From Lepidostoma basale (Eukaryota > Arthropoda > Insecta > Trichoptera > Lepidostomatidae): 64,000 bases of DNA. This document shows positions 55,201-62,399 of this stretch, piece by piece (the first letter of the stretch is position 1; each line of letters starts with the position of its first letter). The stretch is from assembly GCA_022606425.2 (NCBI GenBank), contig JAHDVF020001313.1:806001-870000 (forward strand), in the 5' to 3' direction. The translations under genes and the position numbers were made by a program. The notes under the pieces were generated by a model that was not told the origin of the DNA, searched no databases, and saw only the letters and a program-made list of their open reading frames with translations.

Positions 55201-56349
55201 GCATAAAAAATAATCATGTTTTTGATCAAATTGGCGTTAACACTGTGCAATTCCATAACGATGATTTTTATATAAATTAAAAGGCAGTTTTTTTCTACGG
55301 TTGAGTATATTTTTGTCGGCGAGTATTAAATATATTAAACATTCAGCGCCAGAAGAAAAAACGATGTTAAAATACATATAAAAATCACGATAATGATAAT
55401 AATTTTTCAAAATATTTCAGAGAGGATCAGAAAATAGCAGCGATCTGCCGAAACTACGAGAACAAGTGGAATAAAACAAAATGTGCATCTCGCGTATCAA
55501 AGATTCTAAAGGAACTAGCAGTACAATACTTATTTTCAATATCTTTACATTTATATGGAATATATTATTTTCAGAGCCCAAAAATGTTAGTACCCAGTAT
55601 TTTTAAGATCTCTTTTGTCACTAGTATATAGAACCATAAGTGTTCTAGAAATGTCGCCCATCAATCCTATTTTGATAAATCATTAACGTCAAATAATAAT
55701 ACATTTAAATTTTCCTTAAGCAAAATTATTATTATTTTAGCAAGAGGTGTTTAATATAAAACAGTTGGCATTAAACATTTATTAAATCTATGTTATTTTA
55801 AAAACAAATTTAAATCTATATACCCATATCAATCGCATCACACGCAGAAAAATAACGACCTTTAAAAATGAAAAACATTGCAATGAGAAAAACGCATCAG
55901 ATATATTTAAACTAGTATTTATTTCTTTGATTGGTTTAGTATAGAACTAAAGTGAAATCATTCTCAAAAACTAAATTAATTGTTTTAGAAAATATCAATT
56001 TAAATACATCTGAGAAGGTAGGATCGTACATCATTGGCATGCAAAGATAAATATGAAGCGTTCTCCGTGGTTTGCCGCCTAAATCGTAAAACAAAACAAC
56101 AACAAATGCATGTTTTTTTATACCTTTGAGAAACGGTACGGCTCTCCATATCTTAATGGCGCCTTGCTCGCTGAAGCGGCTTAGAGCGAGCTTCAGGAAG
56201 GCTAGGGGCAGGCCGGCCGCAAGCGCCAGGGCCGTGATGGCCACCAGGAAGGGTGCGCCGCCACCCTGCACTGCTGCCTCTCGAGGAAGACGCAGCGTGT
56301 TGGCCGCGCCCGCCGCCAGGACGATGGAACAGATGGCACCGCGCCACCC
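42976..56349 (-). CDS. divergent SLC6 sodium-coupled transporter (N-terminal exon missing)
   Basis: Twelve-span plasma-membrane symporter of the neurotransmitter:sodium symporter (SLC6) family. Exons in transcription order: 56124-56349, 54957-55099, 53038-53081, 51518-51610, 50135-50392, 47524-47731, 45425-45641, 43728-43984, 42976-43281; phases agree and the sum is 583 residues plus TGA. Seen: TM1 with GAANTLRLPREAAVQGGGAP; TM3 YVKLLAGFFVAVYYMIYVSI; glycosylatable loop NGTS; TM6 FVQMLFSTHLGFG; C-terminal AIKPSRKWGPVDP. TM1 keeps the sodium-site Asn and GGG but replaces the usual GLGNVWRFPY, so it belongs to an atypical insect clade and the substrate cannot be predicted. The start codon exon is not in the part read. 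Introns carry LINE, SINE, mariner and pogo debris. Confidence 0.88.
44330..44650 (-). repeat. AGGATTAATTG fold-back family copy
   Basis: The right arm has CAACCCAACCAATGACAGGT and CATCTTCGTCTCTATTGAGA, ending TACAAT. The left arm is diverged (GATGGCGTTAGTATG, GATGGCACATT). It lies in an SLC6 intron. Confidence 0.6.
44768..45275 (+). mobile_element. Tc1/mariner-like element, internally deleted
   Basis: Termini AAGGTGTTTTTTTTAGAGGT and ACCTCTAAAAATAACAACCT are inverted. ATG at 44877 opens MNRLTPEQRFQIVQIYFENH, the N-terminal helix-turn-helix (DUF4817-type) of mariner-family transposases. The frame is shifted near 45020. The last segment reads SRGAHMPEVIFKQ then stop (in another frame), the family's C-terminus, so the catalytic core is deleted. 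Two shorter relatives form an inverted pair at 57252-57841. Confidence 0.8.
45790..46255 (+). mobile_element. LINE C-terminal fragment with AAG tail
   Basis: Plus-strand frame KLRVTQRVMERAMLGISLRD, then HRVASLKWQWEGHVARSSDE and, after one stop, RVTWKRMEEAFVQEWTG. It ends GAAGAAGAAGAAG at about 46226-46240. 5' truncated. Confidence 0.8.
46351..47474 (-). mobile_element. pogo-like DNA transposon remnant
   Basis: The ends GGGGAGGCCCGGGCAAAGCG and, at the right, TTAGCCCTGGCTTCCCT are inverted, with TA on both sides (46349-46350 and 47475-47476). The minus-strand frame (46447-46790) reads CLVCFEQYIDPPSEDWIQCS followed by further Cys/His residues after a frameshift, like the C-terminal zinc module of insect pogo/Tigger transposases. 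GGGCAAAGCGG-like motifs are scattered through it. A LINE fragment (47110-47385) is nested in it. Confidence 0.65.
47110..47385 (+). mobile_element. LINE 3' fragment nested in pogo-like element
   Basis: The plus strand reads RRRHVARQSENRWTQKIIRW, then a QKRWADDI-like block and PAVDR, ending in an AAG-rich tail (GAAGAAGAAAAAGAAG). It contains an uninterrupted run of 14 G (47266-47279). Confidence 0.6.
47805..48345 (-). mobile_element. LINE RT C-terminal copy with GTTA tail
   Basis: Minus-strand frames ALHNSVLLPTLMYGSEAWNW and RRMCGYSVYDRVSNENIRSE (48083-48307), then NEERMVKKLYVNDVNGTRNR and GRPRKTWHDQINQILNVGHV (47813-48073). The 3' end on the plus strand is ATCTAACTAACTAACTAACC, a GTTA array. 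One frameshift separates the frames. Confidence 0.85.
48423..48690 (+). mobile_element. tRNA-derived SINE
   Basis: The head CTTCGTGGCCGAGTGGTAAG holds a box A match (TGGCCGAGTGG), and GGTTCCGGGTTCGAATCC holds box B. The body reads GTGTGATTGTCACACTG, GGTCTGGTGTAGAATTCACG and CGATTTGGCTCATGCTGTCA, ending in an AAT tail. Pol III transcribed; about 268 bases. Copies at 59442 and, split, at 1136. Confidence 0.85.
48695..48840 (+). mobile_element. LINE tail fragment
   Basis: AGCGTGGCACGATCAATTCA through GGAGACGGCGTGATAGTTAG is the distal tail of the 47805-type LINE, in the plus orientation. It directly follows the SINE. Confidence 0.65.
49100..49345 (-). mobile_element. LINE 3' fragment
   Basis: CCAACGTTGGCGATCACTGC and CTGTCCTGCACCACTTGGAA match the 3' part of the LINE at 15980-16600 on the same strand. 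Strongly decayed. Confidence 0.6.
49375..49665. repeat. palindromic repeat with paired hammerhead-like cores
   Basis: A nearly symmetric fold-back of about 290 bases. The left arm (minus strand, 49488-49545) has CTGATGA, hairpin GCTAAC-ATTG-GTTAGC, GAAAC, CAGCTG and TC, with ATTGT upstream and ACAAT downstream able to pair as helix I. The right arm (plus, 49550-49610) carries the same unit with TTGATGA. The outer arms contain AACACTGTTATGATAATATC and TGATATTATAACAGTG. Confidence 0.6.
49675..50085. repeat. AGGATTAATTG fold-back element
   Basis: It starts TGTATACAAATACTTGTTGA, then CCCATTGCGGGTTAAT and AAGGATTAATTGTATCTCAA. The centre has GGGTTGAGCGATCACTTTAT, and the right end is TTGAGATACAATTAATCCTT. 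The right arm is shorter than the left. It lies between two SLC6 exons. Confidence 0.75.
50640..51183 (+). mobile_element. LINE reverse-transcriptase C-terminal ORF
   Basis: A plus-strand frame of 162 residues reads LSRNTKLRIYNTIIKPVVTY, then GSESWTMTLKEQQRIYWFEN and GVRPLGRPRQRLMGNVLADL. This is the thumb/C-terminal domain of another insect LINE family, here undamaged over 490 bases. It is antisense within an SLC6 intron. Confidence 0.85.
51173..51465 (-). mobile_element. LINE fragment, 16025 family
   Basis: TCGATAGTTGATAACAGTTC, CCAGGGAATTTCGAGCATTC and TCTGCATTTTATCTCTACAT match the 16200-16500 LINE on the same strand. It abuts the plus-strand LINE at 51183 head to head. Confidence 0.75.
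51650..51995 (+). mobile_element. LINE C-terminal fragment
   Basis: Plus-strand words IEARADTVRIKHLLRLAEMI, LRDRIPNEEIRK and, after a frameshift, HETLEGRRPPKRWREAWSSS are the C-terminus of an insect LINE. A second piece lies at 54090-54230. It starts immediately beside SLC6 exon 51518-51610. Confidence 0.7.
52080..52325. repeat. palindromic hammerhead-family repeat
   Basis: Inverted arms (GAAACACTGTTATAAAATCA and TTATATTATAAATGTTTC) flank a minus-strand unit with GAAACGGCTGTCGCGACA and a plus-strand unit with TTGACGATGTCAACATCGGT. The cores are degenerate in this copy. Confidence 0.5.
52493..52915 (-). mobile_element. LINE RT C-terminal copy with GTTA tail
   Basis: A minus-strand frame of 132 residues (52516-52914) reads GVMNKIMKGSLGWFRHMERK, GRPRKTWHDQRNQILNVGHV and QSIISAYPFGETA. 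The plus strand begins with ACTAACTAACTAACTAACCA, the GTTA array. It is the most intact copy of this tail. Confidence 0.85.
53038..53081 (-). CDS. SLC6 44-base microexon (extracellular loop 2)
   Basis: The minus strand has TTTGTTTTTAG before and GTAAGAAC after. It encodes DGYHLNGTSGQKCI plus two bases. It repairs the phase between exon 54957-55099 (phase 0 out) and 51518-51610 (needs two bases). It supplies the NGTS glycosylation site and a cysteine expected in the second extracellular loop. It was inferred from phase and splice signals; too short to show as an open frame. Confidence 0.78.
53160..53835 (+). mobile_element. LINE RT C-terminal copy
   Basis: The plus strand starts NGKIEKDIERSVGAGNKING, then MAVHNGVLVPTLMYGSEAWS and, after frameshifts, GRPRKA-like and CRDRAVW-like wording. 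It ends GGGAAACGGCACCGGCATGA and GGTTAGTTAA. It extends further 5' than the other copies. Confidence 0.8.
54090..54230 (+). mobile_element. LINE fragment, 51650 family
   Basis: ATTGAAGCAAGAGCAGAACT and AACAGCAGAAATGAAAACAT match the 51650-51995 fragment. Confidence 0.6.
54595..54820 (-). mobile_element. LINE reverse-transcriptase palm fragment
   Basis: The minus strand reads DITKDVKQGCVMSPWLFNLY then MDSV, the palm motif before the active site. After a broken stretch it reads LLYADDAVLVADSADELQ, the catalytic YADD box. The piece is short and frame-broken. Confidence 0.8.
55145..55930. other. SLC6 intron, no gene
   Basis: AT-rich intron. GCAGCGATCTGCCGAAACTA near 55440 gives no supported feature. 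Confidence 0.35.
56124..56349 (-). CDS. SLC6 exon with TM1 and TM2
   Basis: The acceptor on the minus strand is TTTGTTGCAG and the donor is GTATAAAA. The translation starts GWRGAICSIVLAAGAANTLR and ends KIWRAVPFLK plus one base. It contains the unwound TM1 with the Asn of sodium site 1 and the GGGAP segment, then TM2 (FLVAITALALAAGLPLAFLK). It is GC-rich relative to flanks. The phase-0 entry means a coding exon precedes it. Confidence 0.88.
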
Positions 56350-56369
56350 CTGCAACAAACATAGAACTT

Positions 56370-56455
56370 AACCTCTCCGTGCGTACCGCCCCAACCGTGG
56401 AGCCATTGAATACATGGTCAGATAGCGTATAGCCCCATGCTTGGGGCTCATTTAT
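56370..56455 (-). repeat. short repeat just upstream of SLC6 exon
   Basis: The minus strand reads AATGAGCCCCAAGCATGGGG through GGCGGTACGCACGGAGAGGT, matching 18718-18802. In transcription direction it ends about 20 bases before the acceptor of SLC6 exon 56124-56349. Confidence 0.65.
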
Positions 56456-56524
56456 AATGTCTCGAATATTCCTAGATTATGACAAAATTTGGTTTACCAG
56501 AAATTGGTGTTCACAAAATTAATC

Positions 56525-56712
56525 TAACTAACTAACCATCACACCGTCTTCCCGAAAGGGTAGGCAGAAAGAATGGACTGTCACATTTTAACCGATGTGG
56601 CACTCCATCCTCCTCTTTTCGCTCCGCGGGAGACGCGGTGTGATGGATTGCGAACCTCATCGCCACCAATAGGCATCTCTCACGCACACTTCTCTCAACA
56701 TCCACAAAATAA
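56525..56712 (-). mobile_element. SINE-like repeat with LINE-type GTTA tail
   Basis: The minus strand starts TAGATTTATTTTGTGGATGT, continues GGTGGCGATGAGGTTCGCAA and GAGGATGGAGTGCCACATCG, and ends CTACCCTTTCGGGAAGACGG then TGTGATGGTTAGTTAGTTAG. The final 55 bases match the LINE tail of 52493. The rest matches 63627-63825. Confidence 0.7.
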
Positions 56713-56989
56713 ATCTACATTCATAAAATAACAAAATAAAAATATATTAACACATAATGTTCATTTTAGATGGTGAACTTGTTGACATGGACGATCCGGA
56801 CTTTTGCGATTATTAGATTTATGTTACTCGAATCCACCGTATTTTTTTAAATTAGCTGCAATAAGGTACTTAAAGCAATCAAACACCAGCAAGAACTTTA
56901 AAATAATATGGAAGAAATTATTCAAATTGTCATTGGAACAAATGAAAATGATGTCTATTTCTAGTTTTATTTTTTATACAATTTGTATA

Positions 56990-57252
56990 CACAACACTTA
57001 TATTTAAAAAAATATATATATAGACATTCGGACAAACAGTCCTTCTTCAGTAAAGATACATATTTATAAAAATATTATAAAATTGTTGTTGTTTACATGA
57101 TCTGACAAATGTTATAAATATTTATTTTGGAATGCGAAAATAAATTCCAAATAATGATCCAAAATAAATCTTTAAAACATCTGTCAGATCATGTAAACAA
57201 CAACAATTTTATAATGTCTATATAATTTTATTTTTTTAATATAAGTGTTGTG
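56990..57252. repeat. long palindrome
   Basis: Arms starting CAACACTTATATTTAAAAAA and ending TTTTTTTAATATAAGTGTTG, with inner TTGTTGTTTACATGATCTGA and TCAGATCATGTAAACAACAA, are inverted. The centre is near 57130. Confidence 0.8.
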
Positions 57253-57841
57253 TTTAAACTGGCAAAATTGTTTCTAAAGACTGTCAATTTGACAGTTGAC
57301 AGTTGATTTGTAGTCAATACGTTTTGCCATTTTACCCAGTTGCTCAATAAAGGTGATGAAAATTGTACTTCACGATTGCGCTTCATTCGAGCTAGCCGTG
57401 GCGCAATTATATAGGTATATTAAATAAAGGCAATATCATAGACATTAACATTATTTTAAAGTGTTTTTTTTTTTCATTGTGAATTTGTATGCCTCTAAAA
57501 AAACACCTATATGAAAATGTGTATACGGGTGTTTTTTTAGAGGTATACAAATTCAAAATGAAAAAAAAAACATTAAAATAATATTAATGTCTATGATATT
57601 GGCTTTATTTAATAGATAATTTTATGCCATTATTGTTTAAATGTAATTTCAGGCATATGAGCGCCACGGCCAGCTCGAATGAAGCGCAATCGTGAAGTCC
57701 AAATTTCGACAACTTTATCGAGCAACTGGGTGAAATGGCAAAACGTATTGACTACAAATCAACTGTCAACTGTCAAATTGACAGTCTGTAGAAACAATGT
57801 TGCCAGTTTAAAAACCAAACTTCTAAAAATACACCCTATAC
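57252..57841. mobile_element. inverted pair of mariner-derived MITEs
   Basis: The plus copy 57252-57510 (AAACTGGCAAAATTGTTTCT to GCCTCTAAAAAAACACCTAT) is followed after about 14 bases by a minus copy 57525-57841 (GGGTGTTTTTTTAGAGGTAT to AACTTCTAAAAATACACCCT). Both match the ends of the element at 44768-45275, and the second keeps CCACGGCCAGCTCGAATGAA from the transposase C-terminus. Confidence 0.8.
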
Positions 57842-57900
57842 AATACATTCAAATATGAGCTGCAAATATCGTCTGCCGTAGTTTGAAACTAAGTTTTTGG

Positions 57901-58158
57901 ACTGCATATCGTCGGTTCAAAGGTAAAACTCATTAAGTGACATTAATTTTTTTTTTGCTTTTCTGTATCAGACTTGTGAATTCTACGTCAGCAAATAATC
58001 ACCAAGTGTTTTTATTAAAGAATAACTGTTATTCTTTAGTAAATATACTTGGTGATTATTTTCTGACGTAGTATTCACAAGTTTGATACAGAAATTGCAA
58101 AAAAAAAAAATTAAAATATCACTTAATGAGTTTTACCTTTGAACCGACGATATGCAGT
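57901..58158. repeat. long near-perfect palindrome
   Basis: Arms ACTGCATATCGTCGGTTCAA and TTGAACCGACGATATGCAGT bound about 258 bases. The inner AGTGTTTTTATTAAAGAATA and TATTCTTTAGTAAATATACT give the centre near 58027. It directly follows piggyBac-MITE-like sequence (CATTCAAATATGAGCTGCAA at about 57848). Confidence 0.85.
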
Positions 58159-58159
58159 C

Positions 58160-58970
58160 AGTCGTATAGGAGTGAAAACAAAGTTTAAACGTTTGCAACC
58201 TTCAATTGTTATTGTTTTACGTGCCACCAATTGCTTAACTACGCAAGGGAGCGTAAAAAGCTGTATTTGGAAGGTGTATAATATTATTGGCATTAAATTT
58301 TAAAAATCCGTCGTCAAGTGGAGTCTATCTCAAGATAGGACTTGAAAAAAAGCCTATGTCGAGTCACACTCGACATTGGAGTGGAAAGGGTTAACATGTT
58401 ATATTCTTTGTATGAATACATGTATATTATAGCACAAGCACAAGTATTTTAAATATGTAATTGTTCAAAACTCCCCATAAAGAAAATGTGTTTATCTTCA
58501 GTTTAAAAATGACATTTAGAAATGATTTTCTGAAGCGGCAGAGTGAACTCGACCATGACGACGGCGGGCCTTGTGAGGAACGAAGAGGCAACCGCTCACC
58601 AGCAGAGAGCGTCGTCTTACCGCACTCTCCCCTCCAAATCTATCTACCAATTGTGGAAGTGCAGTATTCCTTTCAATTAACGCTGATCTTTCATTTTTAT
58701 GTTTTCCAATTCATTGTTTTGAATGCTATCTGATCAGGAAATCATATTTACACAATACAAACGTTTAATTATTAACCACACCATATAAGTACCTAATTTT
58801 ATGCAGTTTCAGCAAAAATGTAATTACTGAAGAGCGTATACAAAGAAAAATACATTGTCCCCATTTTTTATGGTTACTCGTCAACACTTTTAATTAAAAA
58901 TGATCATTTTCACAAAGTCTTCGTACAATGCACCGATAATCCACTTTATTATTATAATTCATTCTGCGTT
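58160..58970. other. unassigned stretch with a less AT-rich patch
   Basis: 58530-58640 is noticeably less AT-rich and open on both strands. One plus frame reads SELDHDDGGPCEERRGNRSP. No family was recognised and no convincing splice pair fits either the SLC6 N-terminus or another gene. It may be an exon or an old insertion. Confidence 0.25.
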
Positions 58971-58974
58971 TCAG

Positions 58975-59810
58975 ACTCTAGGGAATGAAACGCAAAATGT
59001 ATGACCAATGCGTACTTCCAGTACTGACATATGGAGCAGAAACTTAATCCTAACCACGTCGATTATAAGAAGACTTCGTGTAGCACAAAGGAAATATGAA
59101 AGAGTCATGTAAGACTATCTCAGACTGAATAAGAAATACTGAAAGGTCGACAGCAACGAATGTCACCGAAAGGGTGGCTGAGCTCAAATTGTTATTTGCT
59201 GAACATGTTTCTTTTTTGTACAACAGTCGCCATTTTATAGTCGCCATTTTATGGTCACGTTATTTCAACACAGATCAAAGACAATGTGACAATTACACTG
59301 GACCTGCTGTGTGCCAGTCGTACCTCTAGTCAATCTGCCACGAAGGTCGTCGTATTGCCATTGCATCAGAAGAGAGGTAATTTGGAGACATCGTGAGGAT
59401 AGAAGTAGCAGAGGGAGACCCATTACACGATGGTCTGTGGTCGACGATCTTCGTGGCCGAGTGGTAAGTACATTGACTACCACCCCGAAGGTTCCGGGTT
59501 CGATTCCCGGCTAGGGCAGCGTGATTTTCACACTGTCTTTGGTCTGGTGTAGAATTCACGTGACAATAAAATGGTGATAAATTAGCTATCTATCACACGT
59601 CACGAGAATCACTATGATAGCTTTAATAATACGCTTTACATCGATTTGGTTCATTCTGTCATGATGTAAAGAGCGAACAACAAAATAATAATAATAATAA
59701 TAATAATTAGAAAAATTGATGGTGACTGGATTCGGAGGGTACAAGATAAGAGTGTATGGAGAAGTATGGGGGAAGCCTACGTCCAGCAGTGGACAACATC
59801 GGCTGTAAAA
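58975..59810 (+). mobile_element. LINE C-terminal fragment split by a SINE
   Basis: MKRKMYDQCVLPVLTYGAET (about 58985), then RSSRGRPITRWSVVDDL up to about 59441, then after the SINE RKIDGDWIRRVQDKSVWRSM and GEAYVQQWTTSAV (59708-59805). The LINE frame is rejoined across the SINE, so the SINE entered an existing LINE copy. Stops in the first part show decay. Confidence 0.75.
59442..59707 (+). mobile_element. tRNA-derived SINE nested in LINE
   Basis: Head CTTCGTGGCCGAGTGGTAAG with box A, box B in CCGGGTTCGATTCCCGG, body GGTCTGGTGTAGAATTCACG and an AAT tail (about 59686-59707). Very similar to 48423-48690. Confidence 0.85.
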
Positions 59811-59989
59811 GTAAGAAAGTAAATATTATAATTCAGGATAGAGCAGATCTAAAGATGTCGGCAAACATCTGCCCTAACCATATTTTTTTGACCAAAATTC
59901 TGATGTCGTATTCATGTCCTCTACGTTTTAATATCTCATTTATGCTTTGGCATATGAACAAAATATTTCATCTTCACAAACAAAATGAT

Positions 59990-60330
59990 TTATACAACAT
60001 TTTGAATGTATACAAATACTTGTAGACGAATACTGGATTTTATTAACCCATTGCGGGTTATCAATTCAAGGATTAATTTTATCTCAATAGAGACGAAGAT
60101 GCAAACTGGAAACTGAATATGGTGATCGAGGTGTTTACAGGATTTATGACCTGTCATTGGTTGGGTTAAGCGCACGCTTTATGTAATTACAATATTCCCC
60201 ATTCCACATTTCTTATGACCACCATGTCTGACAAATTTTGGAAGTTGTATATATGTTAATATCCAACACCACAATTCACATGTCAGTTTCAATTTACAGA
60301 CCAGCGCCATCTATGAAGATTTGATTTAAT
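59990..60330. repeat. AGGATTAATTG fold-back family copy
   Basis: TTGAATGTATACAAATACTT, CCCATTGCGGGTTATC, AAGGATTAATTTTATCTCAA and GGGTTGGGTTAAGCGCACGC-like words in sense. The right arm is diverged (CAGCGCCATCTATGAAGATT), as at 44330. Confidence 0.65.
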
Positions 60331-60629
60331 TTAATGATTTATCTTATTTAAAACTGCGATCTTTGATTTGCGTTCTGCCATTGATATGTATACCACTCGC
60401 TTGAACAGACACATCTCGAAAGCAATGTGGTTCTCCGTGGTATCTTTGGCGTCGGGAAAGCATAACAGGGAAGACGTAATAGCCCTTAATCCCGCATATT
60501 TTCATTCCTTAGTACTTCCGTTAGTAAAAAAATATATCTATGTATATTTTGAATATATGGTAGCATGACTTTTAACGCCGTTCGACCGTTTCTTTATTTG
60601 AAATTTAAAAAAGCATAGAAAATGATAGT

Positions 60630-60820
60630 AGAATAAATGTTATGGAAAAGATAAAAGATAATGGATAGTGCGTGTTCTGGCAGAGTGATAAGCAAAGCGA
60701 CACATAAATTACCAACGGGCAGCTAAAGATTGCGAGACATCTGGACATCTACATCCCAAGAACAGGCTCCGAGAAATGACAAGATGAGTCCTAAAGAAAG
60801 CAGAAGAAGAAGAAGAATAT
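60630..60820 (+). mobile_element. possible LINE tail fragment
   Basis: It ends in GAAGAAGAAGAAG at about 60803-60817, like LINE tails here, and has CCAAGAACAGGCTCCGAGAA upstream. No reverse-transcriptase motif can be read, so this is tentative. Confidence 0.3.
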
Positions 60821-61079
60821 ATCTTAAGCATATAGTATATACAGTAAATCATTAATACAATGCCGAACAACGATAAAATAAAGCAGGGCGGACAACATAC
60901 TATATTGTCCGTCAAAATATGAGACGAATGTAAAAAAAACAAGTGGAAAATAAAGTATATGAAAAGAGAAGAGGAAGAAAACAAGGTACGTGACTACCAT
61001 TAAATTATTAACCGGCTAAGTGAAGCTGGAGATAGAAACCGGGTAAATTCTAAGCTTATTTATTTATTAAATAAAAAAA

Positions 61080-61408
61080 TATTTTAAAGGATTAGTTGTA
61101 TCTTAATAGAGACGAAGATGTAATTTTTTAATAGATGGCGCTAGTGTAGATTGACCTACAAAAAATGTGAAGTTATTTAAAAATAGTAGCATATATACAA
61201 GTTCCAAAAAAAAAATTGTCGTAAGAAGGGTGGAATGGGGAATGTTGTTAACATAAAGTGATCACTTAACGCCTCGACTACCACATTCTCTTTCCAAAAT
61301 TTTTTTTACATCTTCGTCTCTATTGATATACAATTAATCCTTAAAAATGATTAACCCGCAATGGGTAAAAATCCAGTATTTGTCTGCAAGTATTTGTATA
61401 CATAAAAA
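61080..61408. repeat. AGGATTAATTG fold-back family copy
   Basis: Left AAGGATTAGTTGTATCTTAA, right TATTGATATACAATTAATCC and then CCGCAATGGGTAAAAATCCA and GTATTTGTATACAT. The inner GGAATGGGGAATGTTGTTAA is shared. Confidence 0.65.
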
Positions 61409-61618
61409 AAAAACAATTTGTTAAAAATATTTAGTTCAATTTCGTTGGACATATATTATAGATCTATTTAATCACATATTATGGGCCGTATATTATTGTA
61501 ATATAATGTAAATAGAAAAATTTAATGATACGATATGTTTTTTGTAATTATAAATTCCCCCACTAAGAACTGCCTCTCATTCCTGCCTTCACTTCTTGCA
61601 TACCCCCTATCTCTGCCT

Positions 61619-62390
61619 CAGTGGCGTGCCAGTGCCAGTCAACTAGTATGGCAAGCCCATTCGACTTTTTTGTGTTATAATATTAGCACAGGGTCACGAT
61701 AATGTATTTTCCGGATTGAAAGAGTTTTATCTTTCGTAATTAATTTCGTGAAATAATTGATTTTAAATTCCACTTTAGGCGCATTTTCAATCTACACAAA
61801 AAAATAATTTTCAGCTTCATCAAGCTTGTGTATAAAATAATAATGTATTTACAAATACAAGAAGAAATATAATTAATGAGAAATAAGCTGTAAATAGACA
61901 ATTTACTAATTTAATACATTTGTTAACACCGAAACACGAATTATAAATAAATTATATAAACTTTCTTTTCATAACATTTCTGCACATAACGTAAATGACA
62001 GATAATTCTGACAATAGAAATGAAATTCGTGACACATCGAAAGCCTGGCTTCAAATCCATACAAAAAATGTAGATACCTTTTGATATATATGCATCTAGC
62101 TATTTGATTACAAGCCAAAAATACACAAGTGCGACAAAGACCCTTATACATTTTGCAAGCCCATCGAAAACACGAAACAAGACATGTGCACGTAGGCGAT
62201 TTCGCGGGCGTCTCACCTATGGTACGTATGAGTGAAATAAAATACGGCGCGTATGAGTGAAACAAACCATACACGTAGGTCATTTCTGCGAATGTCGGCG
62301 GAGTCATTTCCGACTCAACGAATCAAATCGCTTTAATAGATTTTTTAAGGCAAGCCCGGCTTCTCGGCTTGTATGGACGTACCGCCACTG
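61619..62390. mobile_element. hAT-type element with exact 8-base target duplication
   Basis: The ends CAGTGGCGTGCC and GTACCGCCACTG are short inverted repeats of the hAT CAGTGGCG type. The identical octamer CTCTGCCT precedes (61611-61618) and follows (62391-62398). GGCAAGCCC occurs three times internally (about 61650, 62156 and 62349). A 112-residue minus frame inside (61969-62307) has no recognised transposase motif. 772 bases; non-autonomous. Confidence 0.82.
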
Positions 62391-62399
62391 CTCTGCCTA

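Noticed and set aside
56126..56371. Plus-strand frame opposite SLC6 exon
   Set aside because: Shadow frame; the minus strand carries clear TM1-TM2 of SLC6 with splice sites.
58461..58733. Plus-strand 90-residue frame as an exon
   Set aside because: No family match, no convincing acceptor/donor pair and a low-complexity hydrophobic end; kept only as an unassigned patch.
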